Source of the DNA: Flavobacteriales bacterium
GTDB lineage: Bacteria > Bacteroidota > Bacteroidia > UBA10329
DNA: 5,155 nt
Reading direction: 5' to 3'
NCBI GenBank assembly: GCA_003456455.1
Contig: DMRV01000142.1
Span: 1 to 5,155 of the forward strand
Shown: positions 1 to 5,041 of the stretch, one piece after another
How positions within the stretch are numbered: the first letter of the stretch is position 1
How the letters are laid out: each line of letters begins with the position of its first letter
Translations under genes and position numbers: made by a program
Notes under the pieces: model-generated
Seen by the model: only the letters and a program-made list of their open reading frames with translations
Told to the model about the DNA's origin: nothing
Databases searched by the model: none

Positions 1-563
1 TGGATATCAAACAGATTGAGATTTGGAGAAAACGCTGCCGTGGGCAATGGGTCAACAATTACTTGAATAGAATTGGAAGAACTAGAGCAGCCAATCCAAT
101 CTTCTATAGAAACATTGTATGTTCCACTTTCAAAAACAGTGATTTCGTCACTAACCGAACCAGAACTCCACTCATAATACGGGTACCAAGTTGGTACTGA
201 TAAGACCACGCTTTCTCCTTGACAGAATTGAGTTGGTCCACTTGCATCTATTGTTGGCTGCGGTGGGTTTGAAACCTGAGCCACTTCAAAAGCTATTGTG
301 TCTGTGCAACCGGTGTAATGCGTAACAACCACCTCATAATTACCAGCAGTTAGAAGCGCGTTTTGGTTTGTTTCTGCGGTTGGGAGCCACTCGTAACCAT
401 CATACGTTTCGTTTACACTAAGTTCAGCACCAGGAGAGCCGATACAATAATCCGTATTACCCATTATGCTGAGGGGTAAGCTTGCTGGGCAATTAACTTG
501 TGCAGATAGCCGAGCAGAAGCAAACACTAAAACCAAGGCAAGAGAAACTATTCTAAACGACAT
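1..563 (-). CDS. Secreted multi-domain protein with Ig-like/PKD-like repeats, N-terminal part (runs off left edge)
   Basis: The reading frame is open from an ATG at 563 to the window edge, giving 187 residues with no stop. Residues 1-21 are a typical Sec signal peptide: Arg4, a hydrophobic core, and probable cleavage after Ala21 before Gln-Val-Asn. Two similar domains follow, at about 39-97 and 113-170. Each opens with Tyr/Phe-Cys-x-Gly, has a Tyr-Glu-Trp core and a Gly-x-Tyr-x-Val strand, and ends with Gly-Cys (C40/C86 and C114/C159, probable disulfides). A third begins with Leu-Pro-Thr-Ala-Ala-Phe at 173, a common opening of PKD-type domains. Such repeats are typical of large Bacteroidota adhesins or extracellular enzymes exported by T9SS. 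The expected sorting domain would lie outside the window, so that route is inferred. It lies downstream of two other exported-protein genes on the same strand but behind a strong terminator. I found no convincing promoter upstream. Its specific function cannot be told from this part. Confidence 0.85.
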   Translation of the reverse strand, partial: MSFRIVSLALVLVFASARLSAQVNCPASLPLSIMGNTDYCIGSPGAELSVNETYDGYEWLPTAETNQNALLTAGNYEVVVTHYTGCTDTIAFEVAQVSNPPQPTIDASGPTQFCQGESVVLSVPTWYPYYEWSSGSVSDEITVFESGTYNVSIEDWIGCSSSSNSIQVIVDPLPTAAFSPNLNLFDI

Positions 564-612
564 TGCGGGTAAAAATAATACTTCGAACTCGAGTTTTGCA
601 TAAACAGGCGCA

Positions 613-646
613 AATAAAAAAGGCGATGAATTTCTTCATCGCCTTT
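613..646 (-). terminator. Intrinsic terminator of the 276-residue T9SS cargo gene
   Basis: On the minus strand a perfect 12-bp stem (AAAGGCGATGAA, plus positions 635-646 against 619-630) closes a GAAA tetraloop at 631-634 and runs into a T-rich tail reading TTTTTTATTTG. It starts 20 bases after the stop codon at 667. GAAA is a GNRA-type loop, which stabilises RNA hairpins. The stem is identical to that of the terminator behind the paralogous gene. Confidence 0.93.
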
Positions 647-666
647 CAAAAACCATTTAGAACAGT

Positions 667-1497
667 TTATTTTTTCTGGGTTCTAACCAAGGCTTGATGT
701 CCGTTAATGTCAGCTTTAACTAAGTAAATTCCAGCAGGAACTGAAGTAAAATCAAGTGTCAAGCGATTTGCACCAACTCTAATTGGCTTAACAGATGTCT
801 GAACCAATGATCCAGTAATTGAATAAACCTCAACAGTTGCAGTTCCAGCAACAGTAGAGTTTACGTCCAACGTAGAAACTCCTTCTGTCGGATTTGGGTA
901 AAGACCCAAAGAGAAAACGTCATTGCTTTCTGCAATTCCAGCTGGGTCAGAGATGTTCATTGAATAACCTTCTTCACCCCAAGCACCAGGAACTGATGTT
1001 GGTAGTGCAAAAGTAGATGGCACTTGCCCTGTAGGGTCAATAGATGCAATTGCAGATAAATCCGCATCTCCATTGGTCAAAGTATTAATGTCAATTGAGA
1101 AAGTTCCACCAACTGTAGGAGTGCCGCTAAGCGTAATTGTTCCAGAAGAACCAGCTGTGTAAGTACAAGGAGTTGCATCGCATGTTGCCGTTACTCCAGC
1201 AGGCAGACCACTGACAGACAAAGTAGAATTGGTGATTGACAACGGGAGCGTTTGACCCGCAAGAGCTCCTGAAATAAGCGGTGCAATTGTAGCCGGTAGA
1301 CCAAGGCCTGAAATAAGTGGACCTGCAACTGTAGCCCCGTCAACGCTTCCGGTAGCAGGAACGGTAAAACTGATAACCTGACCAACATAAGCCTGGTTGA
1401 TTGTTCCACTAGGAAGTGCAGATGCTGATGGAGTGAATTGGGCGTTAGCGCCATATCCGATTCCAAGCATCAAAATTGAGAGTAGTGTTCTTTTCAT
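667..1497 (-). CDS. Small secreted protein with Ig-like region and C-terminal T9SS sorting domain (paralogue A)
   Basis: This is a 276-residue exported protein. Residues 1-19 form a Sec signal peptide (Lys-Arg, then a hydrophobic core, then Ala-Asn-Ala before Gln20). The passenger region, 20-187, is rich in Gly, Ser, Thr, Ala and Pro. Its segment at about 97-137 (GLPAGVT, then SGTPTVGGTFSIDI) resembles the Ig-like He_PIG family pattern of Gly-Leu-Pro-x-Gly followed by Ser-Gly-Thr-Pro-Thr. It has one close cysteine pair, C106 and C111, absent from its paralogue. Residues 188-276 are a type A T9SS sorting domain (Por secretion tail): Leu-Tyr-Pro-Asn-Pro-Thr at 199-204, Val-Tyr-Ser-Ile-Thr-Gly in the middle, Pro-Ala-Gly-Ile-Tyr-Leu-Val at 254-260, and a basic end Arg-Thr-Gln-Lys-Lys. 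In this family the domain directs transfer across the outer membrane and is usually removed. The last 89 residues match the upstream paralogue at 88 positions. The ATG at 1497 fits the signal peptide. No clear promoter is visible. The biological role is unknown; a surface or extracellular structural or binding role is a guess. Confidence 0.92.
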   Translation of the reverse strand: MKRTLLSILMLGIGYGANAQFTPSASALPSGTINQAYVGQVISFTVPATGSVDGATVAGPLISGLGLPATIAPLISGALAGQTLPLSITNSTLSVSGLPAGVTATCDATPCTYTAGSSGTITLSGTPTVGGTFSIDINTLTNGDADLSAIASIDPTGQVPSTFALPTSVPGAWGEEGYSMNISDPAGIAESNDVFSLGLYPNPTEGVSTLDVNSTVAGTATVEVYSITGSLVQTSVKPIRVGANRLTLDFTSVPAGIYLVKADINGHQALVRTQKK

Positions 1498-1556
1498 ATT
1501 AAAATTTTAGGAGTTGTTTTGTAAATCCGTCAGCGAAATTACAAAATCAAATAACT

Positions 1557-1592
1557 GTAAATAAGAAAGGCGATGAATGATTCATCGCCTTT
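1557..1592 (-). terminator. Intrinsic terminator of the 280-residue T9SS cargo gene
   Basis: On the minus strand a perfect 12-bp stem (1581-1592 against 1566-1577, AAAGGCGATGAA with TTCATCGCCTTT) closes a 3-base loop (1578-1580). The T-rich tail reads TTTCTTATTTAC. It begins 20 bases past the stop codon at 1613. It lies between the two paralogous genes and should limit read-through from the first into the second. The loop differs from that of the matching terminator at 619-646, but the stem is identical. Confidence 0.92.
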
Positions 1593-1612
1593 CAAAAACT
1601 ATTCGGAACAAT

Positions 1613-2455
1613 TTATTTTTTCTGAGTTCGAACCAACGCTTGGTGTCCGTTAATGTCGGCTTTAACTAAGTAGATTCCAGCAGGTACTGAAGTAAAATCA
1701 AGTGTTAAGCGATTTGCACCAACTCTAATTGGCTTAACAGATGTTTGAACCAATGATCCAGTAATTGAATAAACCTCAACAGTTGCAGTTCCAGCAACAG
1801 TAGAATTTACATCCAACGTAGAAACTCCTTCTGTAGGGTTTGGGTAAAGGCCCAAAGAAAAAACCTCATTGCTTTCTGCAATACTATTTGAACCACCACT
1901 AGTAATTTCAAGGGCATAAGAACCTTCGTCAAACAAACCAGGAATAGGCGCAGGCACAGTATACGGGTTGGTTATTCCTGCAGCAGCAAGGGCAATAGAT
2001 CCAGCACCAAACGGAAGACCATCCAACGCAGAAATAAGCGCAGAAATATCTGCAGCACCTGAAGTTGACGAAGTAAGATCAACAGCAAATGTTCCAGCCG
2101 CAGTTGGGGTGCCAGTTATAGAAACAGTTCCCGACCCACCAGCAGCAACGTTAGCCGTTGTTGAAGCCAATCCAGCCGCTAATCCTTCAGCTGTATAAGA
2201 AACAGACGTTACGGTGAACGAAAATGATGTAGGTGTGCCACCGGGAATAAGCGAAGTTACAGCAGCAGGTAGCCCTAGGTCAGATAAGCTTACAGTGCTA
2301 GTAGAAGCACCGTTGCTAATTACAATGTCTTGCGAGTAAGCAGCGCTCAAAGTTCCATCAGGCAACCCTTGAGAAGCCATCGGAGTGTAAGTTTGAGCAA
2401 CCGCAGCTGCACCTAAACCTAGAATTACGCTAATAGAAAGTAGAGTTTTTTTCAT
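1613..2455 (-). CDS. Small secreted protein with Ig-like region and C-terminal T9SS sorting domain (paralogue B)
   Basis: This is a 280-residue exported protein. Residues 1-20 are a Sec signal peptide (Met-Lys-Lys, then a hydrophobic core ending Ala-Val-Ala before Gln21). The passenger region, 21-191, is very rich in Ala, Ser, Gly and Thr and contains no cysteine. Segment 91-127 (GLAAGLA, then SITGTPTAAGTFAVDL) fits the Ig-like He_PIG-type pattern. Residues 192-280 form a type A T9SS sorting domain with Leu-Tyr-Pro-Asn-Pro-Thr at 203-208 and the basic end Arg-Thr-Gln-Lys-Lys. The passenger is recognisably related to the 276-residue neighbour: both share a Leu-Pro-x-Gly-Thr start, a Leu-Gly-Leu-Pro-Ala segment, Gly-Thr-Pro-Thr, and a Glu-Gly near its end. 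It is far more diverged than the tail, and gaps are needed to align it. The ATG at 2455 fits the signal peptide, and a good -7 promoter element lies just upstream. The molecular function is not recognisable. Export by T9SS follows from the family of the tail. Confidence 0.92.
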   Translation of the reverse strand: MKKTLLSISVILGLGAAAVAQTYTPMASQGLPDGTLSAAYSQDIVISNGASTSTVSLSDLGLPAAVTSLIPGGTPTSFSFTVTSVSYTAEGLAAGLASTTANVAAGGSGTVSITGTPTAAGTFAVDLTSSTSGAADISALISALDGLPFGAGSIALAAAGITNPYTVPAPIPGLFDEGSYALEITSGGSNSIAESNEVFSLGLYPNPTEGVSTLDVNSTVAGTATVEVYSITGSLVQTSVKPIRVGANRLTLDFTSVPAGIYLVKADINGHQALVRTQKK

Positions 2456-2486
2456 TTTTTTGAATTGAAATTATTTATAGTTGAAA

Positions 2487-2494
2487 CAAAGATA
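2487..2494 (-). promoter_or_regulatory. Candidate promoter -7 element for paralogue B
   Basis: Read on the minus strand the bases are TATCTTTG, a perfect match to the Bacteroidota TAnnTTTG -7 element. It lies 31 bases before the ATG at 2455, which would give a leader of roughly 25 bases. The -33 TTTG element is not present at the usual 19-21 base spacing; only a TTG at 2511-2509 lies nearby, 14 bases away. The call therefore rests on the -7 element and its position. Confidence 0.5.
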
Positions 2495-2556
2495 GGAAAG
2501 CAACATTGCAACTGTCGCTCTTAGGGGAAAAATCAGTTTCTCGGGATTAGGACAAC

Positions 2557-2594
2557 AAAAAACCACAGATTGAAACAAGTTCAATCTGTGGTTT
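2557..2594 (-). terminator. Intrinsic terminator behind the 43-residue small gene
   Basis: On the minus strand a perfect 15-bp stem (2580-2594 against 2560-2574, AAACCACAGATTGAA with its complement) closes a 5-base loop (2575-2579). It runs into six consecutive T (the last three inside the stem) followed by GTTG. It lies 21 bases beyond the stop codon of the small minus-strand gene at 2616 and supports that gene being real. On the plus strand the 3' side carries a tandem GTTTCCA repeat instead of an immediate T tract, so it should act mainly on minus-strand transcripts. Confidence 0.92.
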
Positions 2595-2615
2595 CCAGTT
2601 TCCAGTTTTTTCTGA

Positions 2616-2747
2616 CTAGACGCCTACTGACATTCTAGTTTTTTCAACCTGCATTAAATCACTTAATGACATTGAAAGTAAAACCCGCATCTCGTGCGCA
2701 AATCTCTTTTCTGAAGCTGTCATCCTCTTTTTTTCTGCCGTTCCCAT
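2616..2747 (-). CDS. Small basic protein of 43 residues, unknown function
   Basis: I do not recognise this protein. The frame from ATG at 2747 to TAG at 2616 encodes 43 residues. It has a lysine/arginine-rich first half (Glu-Lys-Lys-Arg at 5-8, Glu-Lys-Arg at 13-15) and a moderately hydrophobic helix-like stretch at about 20-34 (MRVLLSMSLSDLMQV). Methionine occurs six times. It lacks a signal peptide and obvious membrane segment, so a cytoplasmic, perhaps helical, product is likely. The best evidence for a real gene is the strong terminator placed 21 bases behind its stop on the same strand, which no other gene explains. The frame stays open upstream to about 2903, but that extension is Thr/Asn-rich, looks non-coding and would overlap the darA start, so I prefer the internal ATG. 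The sequence just before it is A-rich (AAAAGAACAGAATC). No consensus promoter was found. It is divergent from darA. An untranslated or small regulatory RNA ending at the terminator is the main alternative. Confidence 0.5.
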   Translation of the reverse strand: MGTAEKKRMTASEKRFAHEMRVLLSMSLSDLMQVEKTRMSVGV

Positions 2748-2820
2748 GATTCTGTTCTTTTGTATTGTCGTTGTTTCTGTTGTTCTTAACGCATCCGTTG
2801 TCAATCTCGTTTCCGATATA

Positions 2821-2873
2821 CGACAAACGACACATGGGACAGGATAAACGACAACATTTATCGCCAACCGACA
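2821..2873. repeat. Four CGACA direct repeats upstream of darA, candidate regulator site
   Basis: CGACA occurs on the plus strand at 2821-2825, 2828-2832, 2849-2853 and 2869-2873, mostly within an A-rich context such as AAACGACAA. The last three are spaced 21 and 20 bases apart, about two turns of the helix. That is the geometry expected for a protein binding direct repeats on one face of DNA, and it resembles the spacing of LytTR-type regulator sites. The cluster ends 29 bases before the darA ATG. Function is inferred only from spacing and position. Confidence 0.35.
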
Positions 2874-2902
2874 AAAAGTGAATATCATTGCCAAACACAA
2901 CA

Positions 2903-3820
2903 ATGAAGGTTCTAGTTCTCTACTATTCGCAAACTGGCCAGTTAAAAGAAATTGCCAACAAATGTCTCTCCCCCCTTATTGAGGACGCAGAAACCGAGGT
3001 TGATTTCGTGAATATTGAAACTGAACATCAATTTCCGTTTCCTTGGACTCGATTAACCTTTTTCAACGCCTTTCCCGAATCTGTCTACGGCACACCCTTT
3101 AATTTGAAGCCAATTCAGGTTGATGAATCCAAAGAATATGACCTCATAGTACTCGCTTACACTGTTTGGTACCTCAACCCGAGTATTCCTATATCCAGCT
3201 TGCTGCAACATGAAGATGCCAAACGAATCTTTAAAGGCAAAAAGGTAATTACACTGCTTGGCTCTAGAAATATGTGGGTTTTAGCCCAGGAAAAGGTAAA
3301 AAGGCATCTAAAACTACTCGAAGCCGACCTTATCGGGAACGTTGTTCTTATTGACAGAAATAAGAACTTGGTTAGCATTATCACCATAGTAAGGTGGATG
3401 TTCTCTGGGAAGAAAAATTCCTTTTGGGGTTTTCCTAGGGCAGGGATTATTCAGGAGGATATTGAAGCGAGCAATCGCTTTGGAAACGTTATTCTGAACC
3501 GTATAAAAAAGAACGAACTTTCTGATATGCAGGATGAACTGAACGAATTGGGAGCTGTTGACATCAATCCATCGTTACTGATTTTGGAAAAACGCGCCAC
3601 CAAGCTTTTTGGAATGTATGCCCATTTCCTGAGCAAGAAAGGTGGCTTTCATGATAAGGCTCGCCTAGGCAGAGTAAGCTTGCTTTCGTACTTGTTGCCA
3701 ATTGGAGCTTTCGTTTTATCGCCTATCACCACAGTTTCTTCTTACCTCGTTTCCATTATTCAGAAAAAAAGCTTGGAAGAAGAAATTCGTTATTACAAGC
3801 AGAACTCGCTTCGAGACTGA
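2903..3820 (+). CDS. darA: DarA, flavodoxin-fold aromatase-like enzyme of dialkylresorcinol/flexirubin synthesis
   Basis: This is a 305-residue protein with an N-terminal flavodoxin-like fold. The first strand and FMN phosphate-binding loop read MKVLVLYYSQTGQ (residues 1-13). A second nucleotide-side strand with an aromatic loop lies at about 80-96 (YDLIVLAYTVWYLNPS), and a third strand with Gly-Ser-Arg at 114-122 (KKVITLLGS). Residues 258-286 are strongly hydrophobic and suggest membrane attachment near the C terminus. In the dar systems DarB forms a cyclic diketone intermediate and DarA is taken to oxidise it to the aromatic resorcinol. That role comes from the family, not from this sequence. 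It is the first gene of the plus-strand group, 90 bases before darB. I chose ATG 2903 because it starts directly at the first beta strand; a TTG at 2888 in the same frame would add five residues. A possible weak -7 element (TATCATTG, 2883-2890) has no good -33 partner. A generic flavodoxin or NAD(P)H oxidoreductase is the fallback annotation. Confidence 0.85.
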   Translation: MKVLVLYYSQTGQLKEIANKCLSPLIEDAETEVDFVNIETEHQFPFPWTRLTFFNAFPESVYGTPFNLKPIQVDESKEYDLIVLAYTVWYLNPSIPISSLLQHEDAKRIFKGKKVITLLGSRNMWVLAQEKVKRHLKLLEADLIGNVVLIDRNKNLVSIITIVRWMFSGKKNSFWGFPRAGIIQEDIEASNRFGNVILNRIKKNELSDMQDELNELGAVDINPSLLILEKRATKLFGMYAHFLSKKGGFHDKARLGRVSLLSYLLPIGAFVLSPITTVSSYLVSIIQKKSLEEEIRYYKQNSLRD

Positions 3821-3843
3821 ACAATTTTACGGGAATCTACTTA

Positions 3844-3874
3844 TTTGAATTATTGGTATGCAAACATACCTTTG
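3844..3874 (+). promoter_or_regulatory. Consensus Bacteroidota promoter for darB and downstream genes
   Basis: TTTG at 3844-3847 is followed after exactly 19 bases by TACCTTTG at 3867-3874. This is a full match to the TTTG-N19-TAnnTTTG consensus of the primary sigma factor in Bacteroidota. Transcription would begin near 3880, leaving a leader of about 30 bases before darB. It shows that darB need not depend on darA transcription. Confidence 0.8.
3855..3870. promoter_or_regulatory. Inverted repeat overlapping the darB promoter, candidate operator
   Basis: GGTATG (3855-3860), a 4-base spacer CAAA, and CATACC (3865-3870) form a perfect 6+4+6 inverted repeat. Its right arm covers the first half of the -7 element and its left arm lies in the promoter spacer. 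A dimeric regulator bound here would compete with RNA polymerase. Because the site lies upstream of the predicted transcript start it would not appear in the RNA, which favours a DNA-level role. The regulator is unknown. Confidence 0.4.
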
Positions 3875-3910
3875 CGCGGCTTTTAAGACCGCCCCATTTA
3901 GATTGCGAAG

Positions 3911-5035
3911 TTGAAGGACGTTTATATTACAGCATTAGCCAAGTTTTTACCGAACCAACCGGTGACTAACGATGAGATGGAATCTCATTTAGGAATGATT
4001 GGAGGCAAGCCATCGCGGGCACGAAGAATTGTGCTTCGTAGTAATGGAATCAAAACAAGGTATTTTTCTCTGAAGAGAGATGGTTCTTTTAGCCATTCTA
4101 ATGCGGGGATGGTTGTCGAAGCCATAAATCAGTTGGGAATTCCCTCAAAGGACATTGAGTTGCTTTCTTGCGGAACTTCTGCCACAGACCAAACGCTACC
4201 ATCGCATACTGCTATGGTACACGGGTTGCTCAATTCTCCAATGGAAATTATTTCTCCGTCTGGTGCTTGCTGTTCAGGTATTCATGCCATGAAATTTGGT
4301 TTTTTGAGTGTGAAATCTGGAGAATGTTCAAACGCAGTTACTTCTGGTTCTGAATTTATTTCTCCAATGATGATGGCCCGAAATTTCGAGTCGGAATCAA
4401 GTTCTGAATCCGAATTGGAAAGCAATCCTTTTATCGGGTTTGAAAAAGATTTTCTTCGTTGGATGTTGTCTGACGGAGCTGGAGCTGCACTTATGCAGGA
4501 TAAGCCTAACGAAAACGGCTTATCGTTGAAAATTGAATGGATTGAAAGTCGCTCTTATGCCAACGAGTACGAAACCTGCATGTATTCCGCTGCGGATAAA
4601 AATGATGATGGTTCTATCAAGTCTTGGAAAGAATTTGAACCAACGCAGTGGCTAGACCATTCGGTGTTTGCAATGAAACAAGATGTGAAGCTTTTGGGAA
4701 GCACTATCGTTCCTTTAGGTGGTAAGTACTTGACCGAAATTGCAGAGCGCAGAAAACTAGATGTTTCTTCGGTCGACTATTTCTTGCCGCATCTTTCTTC
4801 AAATTTCTTCCGAAAGCAGGTTTACGAACAATTGGCTTCGGATGGAATGGAAATTACGGAAGACAAGTGGTACACGAATTTGGTAGAAGTTGGAAATGTA
4901 GGTTCCGCTTCTATTTACATTATGCTAGAAGAACTTTTCAATTCTGGAAAGTTGAAGAAGGGTCAGAAACTCTTGTTAATGGTTCCTGAAAGTGCCCGTT
5001 TCTCATATGCATATGTTCTTCTAACAGTTTGCTAA
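3911..5035 (+). CDS. darB: DarB, ketoacyl-ACP synthase III-like ketosynthase/cyclase of dialkylresorcinol/flexirubin synthesis
   Basis: This is a 374-residue thiolase-fold condensing enzyme. The catalytic triad of the KAS III group is visible: Cys121 in Ser-Gly-Ala-Cys-Cys-Ser-Gly, His294 in Phe-Leu-Pro-His-Leu-Ser-Ser, and Asn329 in Val-Gly-Asn-Val-Gly-Ser-Ala-Ser. A Ser-Asp-Gly-Ala-Gly-Ala motif lies at 187-192. In dar pathways DarB condenses and cyclises two acyl thioesters into the ring precursor that DarA aromatises. Pairing with darA separates it from housekeeping FabH. Residues 160-172 hold a Ser/Glu-rich stretch. The start is a TTG: an in-frame TAG ends at 3901, and the first downstream ATG (residue 23) would remove the conserved first strand KDVYITALAKFLP. 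The only other option is ATT at 3902. No Shine-Dalgarno sequence is evident. A consensus promoter sits just upstream, and the next gene starts 6 bases after the TAA, so those two are surely co-transcribed. Confidence 0.9.
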   Translation: MKDVYITALAKFLPNQPVTNDEMESHLGMIGGKPSRARRIVLRSNGIKTRYFSLKRDGSFSHSNAGMVVEAINQLGIPSKDIELLSCGTSATDQTLPSHTAMVHGLLNSPMEIISPSGACCSGIHAMKFGFLSVKSGECSNAVTSGSEFISPMMMARNFESESSSESELESNPFIGFEKDFLRWMLSDGAGAALMQDKPNENGLSLKIEWIESRSYANEYETCMYSAADKNDDGSIKSWKEFEPTQWLDHSVFAMKQDVKLLGSTIVPLGGKYLTEIAERRKLDVSSVDYFLPHLSSNFFRKQVYEQLASDGMEITEDKWYTNLVEVGNVGSASIYIMLEELFNSGKLKKGQKLLLMVPESARFSYAYVLLTVC

Positions 5036-5041
5036 TCCGCA

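Noticed and set aside
586..595. Ten-base palindrome AACTCGAGTT upstream of the left-edge gene
   Set aside because: It is short and isolated, with no promoter elements around it, and a 10-base palindrome is expected by chance at this scale.
1498..1565. Promoter for the 276-residue secreted protein gene (minus-strand TGATTTTG and TTTG words near 1542-1551)
   Set aside because: The best -7 candidate has a mismatch at an important position and no -33 partner at proper spacing; the region simply has many T-rich words.
1968..2198. Plus-strand Ala/Pro-rich open frame of 76 residues
   Set aside because: It lies wholly antisense to the passenger of the 280-residue secreted protein, and its composition is what the complement of an Ala/Ser/Gly-rich gene gives.
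2591..2604. Tandem repeat of GTTTCCA next to the terminator
   Set aside because: Two copies of seven bases only, with no sign of a functional array.
2659..2898. Minus-strand open frame of 79 residues with a Cys-Cys...Cys-x-x-Cys pattern resembling a zinc site
   Set aside because: It overlaps the small gene in another frame and most of the divergent intergenic region, is rich in Asn and Lys in a non-coding manner, and has no terminator of its own. The cysteines probably arise from the repeated TGTCG/TTGT bases.
3876..3892. Possible hairpin GCGG-CTT-TT-AAG-A-CCGC in the darB leader
   Set aside because: It has only seven pairs, a bulge and a two-base loop, and no T tract, so it is too weak to call as a terminator or attenuator.
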